Source: Ferdinandcohnia sp036965045
GTDB lineage: Bacteria > Bacillota > Bacilli > Bacillales > Bacillaceae_L
Reading direction: 5' to 3'
Assembly (NCBI RefSeq): GCF_036965045.1
Contig: NZ_JBALOV010000027.1
Location: 1-64,000 of the forward strand
DNA: 64,000 bases
A model generated the notes under the pieces. It saw nothing but the letters and a program-made list of their open reading frames with translations. It was not told the DNA's origin and made no database searches. Below are positions 1 through 8,504 of the stretch, one piece after another. Numbering within the stretch: the stretch's first letter is position 1; each line of letters opens with the position of its first letter. A program made the translations under genes and the position numbers.

Positions 1-794
1 ACCGGAAGACCTTCCATATTACCATCTTGACCAGTAACGCTAGCTAGGCAAAAGATATGAGACCGATCCAATTCGTTCAACACTTTCGAATGACTTTGGC
101 CACCTAAAAGACTTACCTTCTCTTCAAGTCCTAAGCGGGCAATTAAAGCCGTCAACTCTTCCCGCTCGGCTCCTTCACCAATGATTGTCAAATGAAAATT
201 AGGAATTTGCTTCTGAACGATTGAGAGTGCTTGAATTAAATGGTTATGCCCTTTCTTCTCAACAAGCCGACCAACGGAAATTAAACGAATTTCACCATTG
301 TCCAAGGTTCGCGGTCGAAATCTAAACGATAAATCCACGCCCAAATGACAGACAATCACTTTTTCAGTTGGGCACCCAAGTGCAATGAGTTGTTGTTTTA
401 TGGCCTCTGATGGAACAGCGAATAATTCCCCAACTTCAAATAATTCGATATATTGCTTCATTTTCTTCGGGGTTCTATTCGGATATTGCCGGGCATCGTA
501 CCCATGGATAAAGGTAAGCATCGGAATACCCAGCTTCTTTTTGGCCGATAGAGCGTATAGCGCACTAGGACCAAAGTGAGCGTGAATTAAATCTACACGG
601 CTCTGTTCCAAGGCTTTTGCCAAGTCCGCCTTATTATGAATCTCTATCAAATCTAAGGCAGGAAACAAATGTTCATTCTTCCGTTTACTTGTAAATACTA
701 CATTCCGAAACCATTGATTTTGTACAATCTGCCGAAGAACAAAGGTTTCACTTAGATGTAGGAATTCTTTCGTTATGTGTCCGATTGTTTTCAT
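1..794 (-). CDS. Glycosyltransferase family 4 (GT-B), C-terminus cut by window edge
   Basis: The reading frame is open from an ATG preceded by GGGAGGG to the window edge, giving about 264 residues with no stop. Early residues read MKTIGHITKEFLHLSETFVL, a typical GT4 N-terminus. Further on are LIHAHFGPSA, a VPSEAIKQQL stretch, a conserved ISVGRLVEKKGH donor-domain start, and a C-terminal segment ending in GNMEGLP, the beginning of the E-x7-E nucleotide-sugar motif. The family transfers sugars from activated donors during exopolysaccharide or cell-surface glycan synthesis; the acceptor cannot be told. It lies 21 bases downstream of a sulfotransferase gene on the same strand and is probably co-transcribed with it. 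Confidence 0.9.
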   Translation of the reverse strand, partial: MKTIGHITKEFLHLSETFVLRQIVQNQWFRNVVFTSKRKNEHLFPALDLIEIHNKADLAKALEQSRVDLIHAHFGPSALYALSAKKKLGIPMLTFIHGYDARQYPNRTPKKMKQYIELFEVGELFAVPSEAIKQQLIALGCPTEKVIVCHLGVDLSFRFRPRTLDNGEIRLISVGRLVEKKGHNHLIQALSIVQKQIPNFHLTIIGEGAEREELTALIARLGLEEKVSLLGGQSHSKVLNELDRSHIFCLASVTGQDGNMEGLP

Positions 795-815
795 TATGGA
801 TCCCTCCCGTCTTTG

Positions 816-1481
816 CTAGTGATGCTTCAAATTATTATTTAGAAATTCATAGACCAACTCCAAATTATTTTCAGGATTTCGACCTATTCTTTTGTTAAAT
901 TCATGTACAAACGGCCGTGGATTTTTCAACATATCCTCATAATAAACATCAATAATATCCTGCTTATCGATACCAAAATTATGTCGATAATAATATAGGT
1001 TTTTTAAATAAATAGTTAATATTTCATCCGCTGTCTTTCTGTTCATTTTTTTTTGACGGTAATCTAAAGAATAGACCGAAGATTCAAAGGGTCTATGAAC
1101 AAAAACATAGGTAATATCAGCTATTTCCTCAAAATAAGGTTTCCAGATTTCAAATGTTAATAGCGTTCTGGGGTCTTTAAGTCCCCAAACAGGTTTTACT
1201 TGATTCGATAAAAAAGCGTGAATTTGTTCTGATGGGAAACTGGATTTGATCACCTGATCTCTTGTAGGCGGGTTCCAGACTCCACCACCGATACTATTCA
1301 GCAACATATCGTTCATTTCGACGAAATCCTGATTCTCAAAATATCCTTTCTTATTATGACGGCTTGGCGGTATTAAGTTGTTCCCCATATGAATGCCCAA
1401 ATGATGCATCACCCCAGCTGTAGCGCTGGAGCCAGATCGATGAAGACATAACACAAGGAATAATTTACTTTTTTCAGCCAA
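816..1481 (-). CDS. Sulfotransferase-family protein (221 aa)
   Basis: The protein opens with a beta strand and a P-loop-like phosphosulfate-binding segment, LHRSGSSATAGV (residues 13-24), followed by GYFEN, a GLKDPR segment near 100-105 and a second cofactor-binding element HRPFESSVYSL (129-139) with Arg130 and Ser134/135, the layout of PAPS-dependent sulfotransferases. The start is a TTG preceded by GGGGAGGGAAAG, so the apparent initial Met is TTG-coded. It precedes the glycosyltransferase on the same strand. Inference: it sulfates a glycan or other surface molecule made by neighbouring enzymes. The substrate is not visible from sequence. Confidence 0.8.
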   Translation of the reverse strand: MAEKSKLFLVLCLHRSGSSATAGVMHHLGIHMGNNLIPPSRHNKKGYFENQDFVEMNDMLLNSIGGGVWNPPTRDQVIKSSFPSEQIHAFLSNQVKPVWGLKDPRTLLTFEIWKPYFEEIADITYVFVHRPFESSVYSLDYRQKKMNRKTADEILTIYLKNLYYYRHNFGIDKQDIIDVYYEDMLKNPRPFVHEFNKRIGRNPENNLELVYEFLNNNLKHH

Positions 1482-1595
1482 AACTTTCCCTCCCCAATGA
1501 TTGATTGATATTCGCTTGGCTATTTGCTAAAGTTATAGACCACAAATGGAAATTTAGCAAAACCATCATCTGTCTAAAAAGATGAAAAAGACTTT

Positions 1596-1637
1596 AAAAA
1601 GGACCATTGCGAGTCATACTTGAGATTCGCAATGGTG
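1596..1637 (-). terminator. Hairpin terminator after second sulfotransferase gene
   Basis: Perfect 10-bp arms ACCATTGCGA / TCGCAATGGT with a 14-base loop are followed on the minus strand by CCTTTTTAAA. It lies just past the stop of the sulfotransferase gene and separates it from the downstream sulfotransferase-glycosyltransferase pair. Confidence 0.75.
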
Positions 1638-1653
1638 TCTTTCCCTCTACTTG

Positions 1654-2433
1654 TTATTGTTCCCAATCAAGATTTTCACCCAAAATTTCATATAACCGCT
1701 GATTGTGCGGTTTAAAGTAATCAATAAGGTGCTTCCTCATAACGTCATCCATCTTTGAGTAATGGCCTGCATTGTATTTTTTTCCCTTGTTTAACTCCCA
1801 GACTGGCAAGTTTAAGAAATGGAGCACTCTATCGAAAACGGTTAATGGATCATAAAAAAAATCTTCACTTTTGACGATCAAAAACTGTTTTTTAGGGAAC
1901 TTCTCCATCCAGGCTTTTAGTTGATCAACATAGATGCCTCTGGATAAATAGGAGTAATGTTGATGATTATAACTGTAGTAATTTTCATCCTTCATCATCT
2001 TCTCTTTTTCGCCTTGTAATCTCGCAGCTTCTTTTTCAATAGCTTCTTCAAAAGATAATGTTTCTGCCCCCAACCTTATTTCATGTTGAAAATGTGAATA
2101 AGCTCTGTCGACCGGGTTTCTCAACATGACTATGATCTTCACTCGTGGCATCATTTCTGATATTCTCTGAGGAGCATGGGGATGGAAAATATAATAAGGA
2201 CTTGCTTCTCCGGTAATTAGATTAGGGTTATTTTCAAATACCAGTGGGAAATGTTTTCTATACCAAGCAATACCTTTCTCAAATTGATAATCAAAAAAAT
2301 GAACTTCTTTCTTCTTAGCTGGTACTACATTTGGATGTTTTATTAAATAATTATACAGTGATGTGGTTCCGCATTTTTGAGCCCCGATTATAAGAAAATC
2401 CGGCATTCGTTGTTGTTCAATCATTTTATTCAT
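1654..2433 (-). CDS. PAPS-dependent sulfotransferase (259 aa)
   Basis: Classic sulfotransferase (Sulfotransfer_1) architecture: the 5'-phosphosulfate loop GAQKCGTTSL at residues 17-26, a KKEVHFFD segment near 41-48, and the 3'-phosphate motif RNPVDRAYSH at 105-114. The C-terminal part has the usual FLNLP-type helix. Start chosen at the ATG preceded by AAGGAGGGGGAT; an in-frame GTG six codons upstream would sit inside that ribosome site. The product should move sulfate from PAPS to a hydroxyl or amine of a glycan or lipid; the acceptor is unknown. A second, more divergent sulfotransferase and a glycosyltransferase lie downstream. Confidence 0.9.
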   Translation of the reverse strand: MNKMIEQQRMPDFLIIGAQKCGTTSLYNYLIKHPNVVPAKKKEVHFFDYQFEKGIAWYRKHFPLVFENNPNLITGEASPYYIFHPHAPQRISEMMPRVKIIVMLRNPVDRAYSHFQHEIRLGAETLSFEEAIEKEAARLQGEKEKMMKDENYYSYNHQHYSYLSRGIYVDQLKAWMEKFPKKQFLIVKSEDFFYDPLTVFDRVLHFLNLPVWELNKGKKYNAGHYSKMDDVMRKHLIDYFKPHNQRLYEILGENLDWEQ

Positions 2434-2781
2434 TATCCCCCTCCTTATCACTCATCAAAAACTCTATAGGTTGAACATATCTCTATATTATTTTTATGCT
2501 CGGTTGATTAAACATGGAATAGGCCTTATACTATTTTTACACCTAGATTTTTACCTTTGCCCATACGCTAACCGGATCCCTGTAATTTGAAGAGTGTATT
2601 GTTAACAAAGTGCATGAATGCCCCCGAAAGATTTTCGAAAAAACGAAGAAAAGTAGGCTTAACGAAAGCTTGCTTTTTTATAGGCAAAAAGCCCAGAAAA
2701 ACTTTTTCAAGTCCCTCATATCTGCTCCCCCAATGCATTCCTATAGAAAACATTTCATGTTTCAATACTACACAAAACTAG
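2434..2781. other. Intergenic stretch, no gene supported
   Basis: AT-rich spacer between the sulfotransferase promoter side and the MFS pseudogene. Short frames on both strands show no family resemblance and no ribosome site. No clear promoter or RNA structure was identified. Confidence 0.5.
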
Positions 2782-3354
2782 ATTCTATACACATTACCGT
2801 TTGTTGGTAAGCTTTTACCAAAGTTTAATATTCGCATACTTTTATCAGGTGGTATTCCGAATTATAGCCCATGCAGTTGCAGCAATGTCACAATTTACAG
2901 CAGTATGGCAATTTTATGTGACTGGTGCCGTTTTAGGTTTGGCTGTAGCACTTGTTTTTGTTATCCCTGCACCGATTATGGTTGGGAACTGGTTTCAAAA
3001 GAAGGTTGGACTAGAAATGGGAATTGCGGTGTCATTTTAAGGAATTGGCGGGCAATCATGAACCCAATTATCTCATCTTCTATTGAAAACTTTGGATGGA
3101 GAAATGCGTATCTAATAATGGCAGGAATCGTACTTTTACTTGTTTTGCCGTTTACATTATTTGTTAATAACTTTAAACCTGCAGACATTGGACTAAAGCC
3201 ATTTGGTTATGAAGAAAACAGCCAAGTAGCAGTCAGCGCTTGGGGTGATAACTTTTTTAGACAACTCGGAAATGGTACTGATACTACCAGTAATGTTCCA
3301 ATAACTGTTATCGGGCTTAACAATACTACCGCTATTACATTCTCATCTTGTTAA
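2782..3354 (+). pseudogene. Decayed MFS transporter fragment joined to an RCC1-type repeat fragment
   Basis: Conceptual translation gives a mid-section of an MFS permease in three pieces. PFVGKLLPKFNIRILLSGG lies in frame 1. After about +1 base near 2858 it continues in frame 2 with IIAHAVAAMSQF, a transmembrane segment and PIMVGNWFQKKVGLEMGIAVSF. That ends at TAA 3038-3040, and about one base lost near 3050 restores frame 1 with IMNPIISSSIENFGWRNAYL and another membrane helix. Without a break the frame then runs into AWGDNFFRQLGNGTDTTSN, which is one RCC1/alpha-tubulin-suppressor-like repeat, and stops. There is no N-terminus, no ribosome site and no complete transporter. It is a gene relic with at least two frameshifts and one stop, apparently fused by deletion to a fragment of a secreted RCC1-repeat gene. 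Confidence 0.8.
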
Positions 3355-3445
3355 CCACGATGAGGCTTGTTACCTCATTCATCCTATTTTTCCGCTGAAT
3401 ATATTTTATTAACTATTATGTACTGGAGGTCATTTTAGAATATAA

Positions 3446-3482
3446 GAAAAAAAGCTAAAGGTAAGCTCACCTTTAGCTTTTT
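3446..3482 (-). terminator. Terminator of galU paralogue (symmetrical)
   Basis: Perfect 10-bp stem AGCTAAAGGT / ACCTTTAGCT with a 6-base loop, flanked by A-run on one side and T-run on the other, so it can stop transcription in either direction. It lies directly downstream of the uridylyltransferase gene. Confidence 0.8.
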
Positions 3483-3490
3483 CTCTGCAT

Positions 3491-4315
3491 TTACTCCTCC
3501 TTTTCCCCTTGTAATGTGTATATTTTTTGCACAAGCCTTACATAATCAGCTTCCTTTGCAATATCAAAGCGCTCACTGGCAACCTCAAGCCCATATGCTG
3601 ACTCTGATTGTAGCATCATCTTGATCGCATCGGTTAACTGCACCTCAGAACCAACTCCAGGTTTTGTCTGCTCTAAGCATGAAAAAATGTCTGGCTTCAA
3701 AATATATCTTCCTGTAACAGCAAGGTTTGAGGGTGGATTCGTTTTTGGTTTTTCAACTATATCAGAAATTTTATATAAATTATCTTTTTCCTTTTTTTCG
3801 ACTTGAATGACTCCATAGCTTTTCAAATATTCTTCATCCACCTGTTGTAAGGCTATGACATTTTTACCATATTCATTATAAGAGTCTATTAACTCCTCTA
3901 ATGGATTTTGTTTAGTAGAAAGGTAAATTTCATCCGGTAGCAAGATCGCAAATGGATCGTTTCCAACAAATTCCTTCGCTAATAAAACGGCATGCCCTAA
4001 CCCCTTTGGATAGAACTGCCTCATATAATAAATTTTCACTTTCGGAAGCTCCAATGTGTTGAGGAGGTGTTTTTTATTTTGTTGCTCTAAAAATGCTTCT
4101 AATTCTAGGGATCTATCATAATAATCGACAATTAAGTTCTTGGTACGTGAGACAATCATTAAAATCTGCTCAATACCTGCTTTCACAGCTTCTTCGACAA
4201 TGTAATCAATAGCTGGTCGACCTGCAATAGGGAGCATTTCTTTAGGAAGTACTTTCGTCATTGGTAATCCCCGTGTTCCAAACCCAGCTGCTGGAATAAT
4301 AGCCTTTTTAATCAT
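3491..4315 (-). CDS. galU: UTP--glucose-1-phosphate uridylyltransferase (274 aa)
   Basis: Makes UDP-glucose from UTP and glucose-1-phosphate, the sugar donor for glycans, teichoic-acid glucosylation and glycolipids. The nucleotide-binding signature AAGFGTR (residues 9-15) is followed by MTKVLPKEMLPIAGRPAI and later EKPKTNPPS and GRYILKPDIF, all typical of the GalU/GtaB family. At 274 residues it is somewhat shorter than B. subtilis GtaB (292) and resembles the paralogues YngB/YtdA, so it may be a second copy. The ATG follows GGGGGGAG. Nearby glycosyltransferase and sulfotransferases suggest a role in surface glycan supply (inference). Confidence 0.9.
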   Translation of the reverse strand: MIKKAIIPAAGFGTRGLPMTKVLPKEMLPIAGRPAIDYIVEEAVKAGIEQILMIVSRTKNLIVDYYDRSLELEAFLEQQNKKHLLNTLELPKVKIYYMRQFYPKGLGHAVLLAKEFVGNDPFAILLPDEIYLSTKQNPLEELIDSYNEYGKNVIALQQVDEEYLKSYGVIQVEKKEKDNLYKISDIVEKPKTNPPSNLAVTGRYILKPDIFSCLEQTKPGVGSEVQLTDAIKMMLQSESAYGLEVASERFDIAKEADYVRLVQKIYTLQGEKEE

Positions 4316-4713
4316 TTAGTTGTCTCCCCCCTTCTGTTATTATTCAATTTATTCACGAGTGCTTTACGAGGAAGTTGTCCACCTTAGAAAGGGCGACTAA
4401 ATGAGAAAAACGCATAACGTTTATTAGTAAGGAATATGGTAGTTTTTAAACTAAAAAAACCACGGTTTCAAAATCCCTAGGCTACTTACGCATAGTATTT
4501 TTTATAAATGCTTGTTTATGAAATATGATGCGTTTCCATATCTAGAGGGCAATTTCTTTATTTTAATTAAATTATGTAGTAGAGAAGCGTTGATCACCTT
4601 CTCCATATATTTTCATTAAAATATTTACCTTCGATTCTTTTTTCTTCCTTGCTTCACGGTAGTTTTCCGATAGTCCTAAAAGTCAATATTGTGATCCTGC
4701 TTTATGAAAGAAC
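4316..4713. other. Intergenic stretch, nothing recognised
   Basis: About 400 AT-rich bases between the uridylyltransferase start and the terminator of a small gene. I see no open frame with a ribosome site, no riboswitch motif and no strong hairpin. Confidence 0.5.
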
Positions 4714-4741
4714 AAAAAGCTACCCATATTTGAGTAGCCTA
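4714..4741 (-). terminator. Terminator of small helical-protein gene
   Basis: Minus-strand hairpin GCTACTC-AAATAT-GGGTAGC (7 bp with one G-U pair) followed by TTTTTGTT, just past the stop codon. Confidence 0.75.
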
Positions 4742-4757
4742 AAATTACTATATAAAA

Positions 4758-5000
4758 TTAATTCATCATTTCATTAGCATGCTGTGTTTCCTCAAGCCTT
4801 CGAAGTCTTTCTTTAGCACGTCGGATTTCCTTCTCACCGTTTTCTCCAGAATTTTCAACTATGCGTAATTGTTCTTTCGCAAGTAATACCAAGTTCTGTG
4901 CATGCTGGAACCGCTCTAGGTCATCATTTCCTTGTGTTTCGATTACTGCTTTCTCGGCTTCATCGACCGATTGGATAAATAGATGTGTTCCATTTTCCAT
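4758..5000 (-). CDS. Small charged helical protein of unknown function (80 aa)
   Basis: Starts MENGTHLFIQSVDEAEKAV and continues as an almost wholly alpha-helical, Glu/Lys-rich chain with heptad-like leucine spacing, ending RLRRLEETQHANEMMN. The ATG was chosen because AAGGGGAAGAAG lies just upstream; 25 further in-frame codons upstream lack a site. It resembles the many short cytoplasmic DUF proteins of Bacillaceae, but I cannot name the family. It is divergent from the LysE-type exporter with 87 bases between them, and has its own terminator. Confidence 0.7.
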   Translation of the reverse strand: MENGTHLFIQSVDEAEKAVIETQGNDDLERFQHAQNLVLLAKEQLRIVENSGENGEKEIRRAKERLRRLEETQHANEMMN

Positions 5001-5087
5001 TAACTTCTTCCCCTTCAAAAAGTAGTAGTACAAGTCCTTCCACCTGAATACACTGTTGAGACAAGTTTTTTTCAAGGAGTGTAGAGA

Positions 5088-5717
5088 GTGGGAGTATTGT
5101 TAAGTTATGTTTTATTAGGTCTAAGTCTAGCGGCACCAATAGGACCTGTTAATGCTGCACAATTAGACCGGGGTATAAAATTTGGCTTTTTACATGCATG
5201 GTTAGTTGGTGTTGGTGCTGTTCTAGCTGATGGGGTTTATATGCTGGTCGTTTACCTTGGACTAGTGTCGTTTATTAATACCCCATTTATTCAAACATTC
5301 TTATGGTTATTTGGGTGTTTTGTTTTAATCTACACTGGGATAGAGAGCCTTTTAAGTGCCGGAAAAATCAATATGCAGAGTTCCAGAAATCTGGAACCTG
5401 CTTCTAAAGCTTTTTTGTCCGGTTTTATCATGTCAATTACAAATCCGTTAACCATATTATTCTGGTTAGGGATCTACGGTTCTGTATTAGCTAAAACAGC
5501 CGCAACATCAACAAATAGTGAGCTTATCATTTACAGTGCAGCTATTTTCTGTGGTTTATTGCTCTGGGATGTAACCATGGCCACGATAGCAAGTGGGTTC
5601 CGGAGAATTTTAACATCACTTCTGTTAGCACTCATATCGATCATATCCGGCCTATCACTCATTGGTTTCGGTATTTATTTTGGAATCCAAGGTATCACAC
5701 TTTTGCTAAGTTACTAA
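5088..5717 (+). CDS. LysE/RhtB-family amino-acid exporter (209 aa)
   Basis: Begins with GTG after AAGGAGTG. The first helix carries LSLAAPIGPVNAAQLDRGIKFG, the LysE-family signature with the conserved PIGP. About six transmembrane helices follow, with the second conserved segment SGFIMSITNPLTILFW near residues 111-126. Family members export basic or neutral amino acids such as lysine, homoserine or threonine, driven by the proton gradient; the substrate is not predictable. Its stop codon overlaps the stop region of the convergent APC permease gene, and no terminator lies between them. Confidence 0.88.
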   Translation: MGVLLSYVLLGLSLAAPIGPVNAAQLDRGIKFGFLHAWLVGVGAVLADGVYMLVVYLGLVSFINTPFIQTFLWLFGCFVLIYTGIESLLSAGKINMQSSRNLEPASKAFLSGFIMSITNPLTILFWLGIYGSVLAKTAATSTNSELIIYSAAIFCGLLLWDVTMATIASGFRRILTSLLLALISIISGLSLIGFGIYFGIQGITLLLSY

Positions 5718-7060
5718 GGTTTTTCAAGCTTTTCAAACAATGTTCCCATACTCATGGCATCTTTCTTTTTCCATCCTGCATTTTTAACAAATGCAAATAT
5801 ACCAATAATCAAGACAAAGCCTAAACTAATAAAGAAGCCTGGACGAATTTCCTTACTAAATAAGGTGCCACTAACGGCAAGCAATATGAACAGCATACCC
5901 AAATAATATTTCAGTTTCCCAAGGAATCCAGGCTTTAATAGGCGATTCGCAGACAATAAGATAAACAGCCAATTGTATAACAGCATAAGTCCTGCACCAG
6001 TTGTTATATATTCATAAATGCTATCTGGCATTAAGAGTGAACTGATGATGGACGCGAGTAGTCCCGAAGCCGTTAATAGAAAGGCTGGTAAAGGTACCTT
6101 TAATTTTCCTTTTTTCGAAAAGATTTTTGGAGCATCTCCATCTTCTGACAGATTGACTAATATACTGGTTACCCCATAGAGGGCCGCAACCATAGTGGAG
6201 AAACCACCTATAATGAGGGCCCCATTAAAAATATCTGCAACAAGTGGGATATTATAATTATCAAGAGCCACAACAAAGGTGCTTTCTTCTCCTGTAAAAA
6301 CATTCCATGAGACAAGCATAATAGCAAGTCCAATTGATCCTAAATAAATGATCGTCAATAGAAGAATCATTATCTTTCCAGCCTTTGGGGCTTCACTTTT
6401 ATCCTTAAGCTGGGTTGCCATTAGACCCATCACTTCAATTCCACCAAATGCATAATAGGCAAAAATTAAAGCTGACCAAAGCCCCATGATTCCTTTTGGA
6501 AAATATTCAGTTGGAAATTGAGGCTCACGTATTCCATCGATCGCACCTGTGACTGCCAACACTCCAATGACGATAAACATCAGAATGGCAGATATTTTAA
6601 TGAGTGCAAAGACATTCTCAAGTTTATTGATACCGCTGGTCCCAATTAATAAAACCCCTAACCCTAATACTCCATAGATTGCAGCAAAAATCCAAAGCGG
6701 AATATTCGGAAACCAAAACTTTGTAAAAATGGATAATGCCGTTAACTGACTTCCCATAATAAGGATCTCAGCACTCCAATATATCCATCCAATACTAAAA
6801 CCTGCCCAGTTTCCAAAAGCTTGTTTCGCATAGGTACGAAATGCCCCTTTTTCAGCCTTCTTTGCAGTTAATTTAGCTAAGCCATCATATACAAAGTAGG
6901 TTCCAATAGCAGCTATAACAAATAAAATCAAGATAGAAGGGCCAGCCGTGCGTATGCCAATACTAGACCCTAAAAAAAAGCCTGTACCTATTGTACACCC
7001 GACACCAAATAAAGAGAGCTGCCACCACTTAATCTTTTTCTCACTTTTTTCTTTCGCCAT
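5714..7060 (-). CDS. APC-superfamily amino-acid permease (448 aa)
   Basis: About twelve predicted transmembrane helices. The first, WWQLSLFGVGCTIGTGFFLGSS (around residues 12-33, written here only in part by its core GCTIGTGFFLG), has the unwound GxGxGxF-type substrate site of APC transporters; FAYYAFGGIEVMG near 200 is the other conserved site. Closest in feel to the B. subtilis YdgF/YbxG group of amino-acid permeases, but substrate is not determined. It starts six bases after the stop of the MFS gene, so the two form a likely operon. The gene runs convergently into the LysE-type exporter gene, overlapping its last bases. Confidence 0.88.
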   Translation of the reverse strand: MAKEKSEKKIKWWQLSLFGVGCTIGTGFFLGSSIGIRTAGPSILILFVIAAIGTYFVYDGLAKLTAKKAEKGAFRTYAKQAFGNWAGFSIGWIYWSAEILIMGSQLTALSIFTKFWFPNIPLWIFAAIYGVLGLGVLLIGTSGINKLENVFALIKISAILMFIVIGVLAVTGAIDGIREPQFPTEYFPKGIMGLWSALIFAYYAFGGIEVMGLMATQLKDKSEAPKAGKIMILLLTIIYLGSIGLAIMLVSWNVFTGEESTFVVALDNYNIPLVADIFNGALIIGGFSTMVAALYGVTSILVNLSEDGDAPKIFSKKGKLKVPLPAFLLTASGLLASIISSLLMPDSIYEYITTGAGLMLLYNWLFILLSANRLLKPGFLGKLKYYLGMLFILLAVSGTLFSKEIRPGFFISLGFVLIIGIFAFVKNAGWKKKDAMSMGTLFEKLEKP

Positions 7061-7066
7061 TTTCCC

Positions 7067-8299
7067 CTACCTCTTTACTTTTTGGAATAAAGAATCTGTT
7101 CTGACCCGCTTCGGTGGCTTAATGAAAAATAATACAAGTATAGATGCAATTACCGAAATTCCTGTTACAGAGAAAAACAAAATATCATGTGAAAGCTTCA
7201 TTAATATTGCGAATACAGGAGGGCCCACAGCAACACCTATAAATCGAAAACTACTATAAATAGAGGTAATAGTGCCTCTTTCATCTTTTTCTGTACCATT
7301 TGTAATGAGTGCATCCAAACTTGGAAGAGCTATTCCAATGCCTACTCCACAAACAACAAGAGCAGCTAAAAAAATATATAGGTTTTCGGTATAACAAATC
7401 CCAAAAACAGCCAATGTAGATCCAAAAACCCCTGTAAAAATGATCCATTTGATTACATTTTTATCATCACCTAGCTTCTTTCCAGTGATGAATGAAGCGA
7501 GGCAAAGGGCACCAAGTGGAATTGCAAGGATGAGACCTTTCTTAATTCCATCAATCCCGTATTTGTCCTCCAAAATCGAAGATAAAAAGAAGAGCATACC
7601 AAAAAGAATGTAAAAACATATAGCTCCAACAATAAAGATAGAAATCAGCCATCGTCCCTCTTCCTTAAGGGTACGCATAATTTTTTTCAGAAAAAAAGCA
7701 AAGCTTGAGGTATCTACCTCATCGTCCTTTGGCGTTTGAACCATAAATTGAATCAAAAGAATTGAAATCAAACAAAAAATTGGAAAAGCAAAAAAAGGCA
7801 AATACCAAATCATAGCAGCCAATATTGCACCTAAAATTGGGCTTAGCACTTTTCCAAAGGTATTGGATGTTTCGATTAATCCTAGTCCGGTATTCACATC
7901 TTTTTCACTTTTACACATATCCCCTACCAATGGTAAAACAATCGGTGAAGCTCCAGCTGCTCCAACACCTTGTAATAGTCTTCCTATTAGAATTAAGATA
8001 TAAGGGCTTTCGAATAACCACGAAGCTAGCCCTGAAAGTAAACCTCCAATCCCAGCAATAATTAAGCTTGGGATGATCACTTTTTTCCTTCCGATTCGAT
8101 CAGAGAGAAAACCAGCAATAGGTATTAAAATAATCGCAACAACCGAATATATCGTAATGATCAAGCTTGATTGAAAAGAAGAAATAGCGAGTTCCTTTTC
8201 CATGATTGGTAAAACTGGAATCAGCATAGAATTGCCCAAGGTCATGACTAATGGGATGGATGCAAGCGAAAGCACGCCCCATTTCTCTTTTTTGTGCAT
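7067..8299 (-). CDS. MFS transporter, DHA1-like drug/metabolite efflux (410 aa)
   Basis: Twelve-helix major facilitator. The loop 2-3 signature GFLSDRIGRKKVIIPS is near residue 62, and helix 4 has GRLLQGVGAAGASPIV, the DHA1 pattern. Helix 5 has ETSNTFGKVLSPILGA, close to the antiporter motif C of drug exporters. The ATG follows GAAGGAGATAGGAGA. Similar in layout to B. subtilis YkuC-type exporters; the exported compound cannot be told. First gene of a two-gene unit with the APC permease. Confidence 0.87.
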   Translation of the reverse strand: MHKKEKWGVLSLASIPLVMTLGNSMLIPVLPIMEKELAISSFQSSLIITIYSVVAIILIPIAGFLSDRIGRKKVIIPSLIIAGIGGLLSGLASWLFESPYILILIGRLLQGVGAAGASPIVLPLVGDMCKSEKDVNTGLGLIETSNTFGKVLSPILGAILAAMIWYLPFFAFPIFCLISILLIQFMVQTPKDDEVDTSSFAFFLKKIMRTLKEEGRWLISIFIVGAICFYILFGMLFFLSSILEDKYGIDGIKKGLILAIPLGALCLASFITGKKLGDDKNVIKWIIFTGVFGSTLAVFGICYTENLYIFLAALVVCGVGIGIALPSLDALITNGTEKDERGTITSIYSSFRFIGVAVGPPVFAILMKLSHDILFFSVTGISVIASILVLFFIKPPKRVRTDSLFQKVKR

Positions 8300-8504
8300 T
8301 CTCCTATCTCCTTCGGAATTCTAATCGTTTATATCAAGATTAACCTATCCTTAAACATCCCTTACTATGCATAAAGGGTTTAAATTGATGTGGCCAGATG
8401 AAATGTAAAAATGCCAGAAATAAATAAAGATAATCGACTTCAATAATAAAATGCAAATAAGTTGGAAAATTTATTACTAACACAAAATGAGGTGAGTAGA
8501 ACAA

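Noticed and set aside
2568..2810. Short overlapping frames on both strands before the MFS relic
   Set aside because: No ribosome sites or recognisable protein character.
3200..3354. A genuine MFS transporter with an RCC1 regulatory tail
   Set aside because: The permease part has a stop and frame breaks and lacks its N-terminal half, and only one RCC1 repeat is present.
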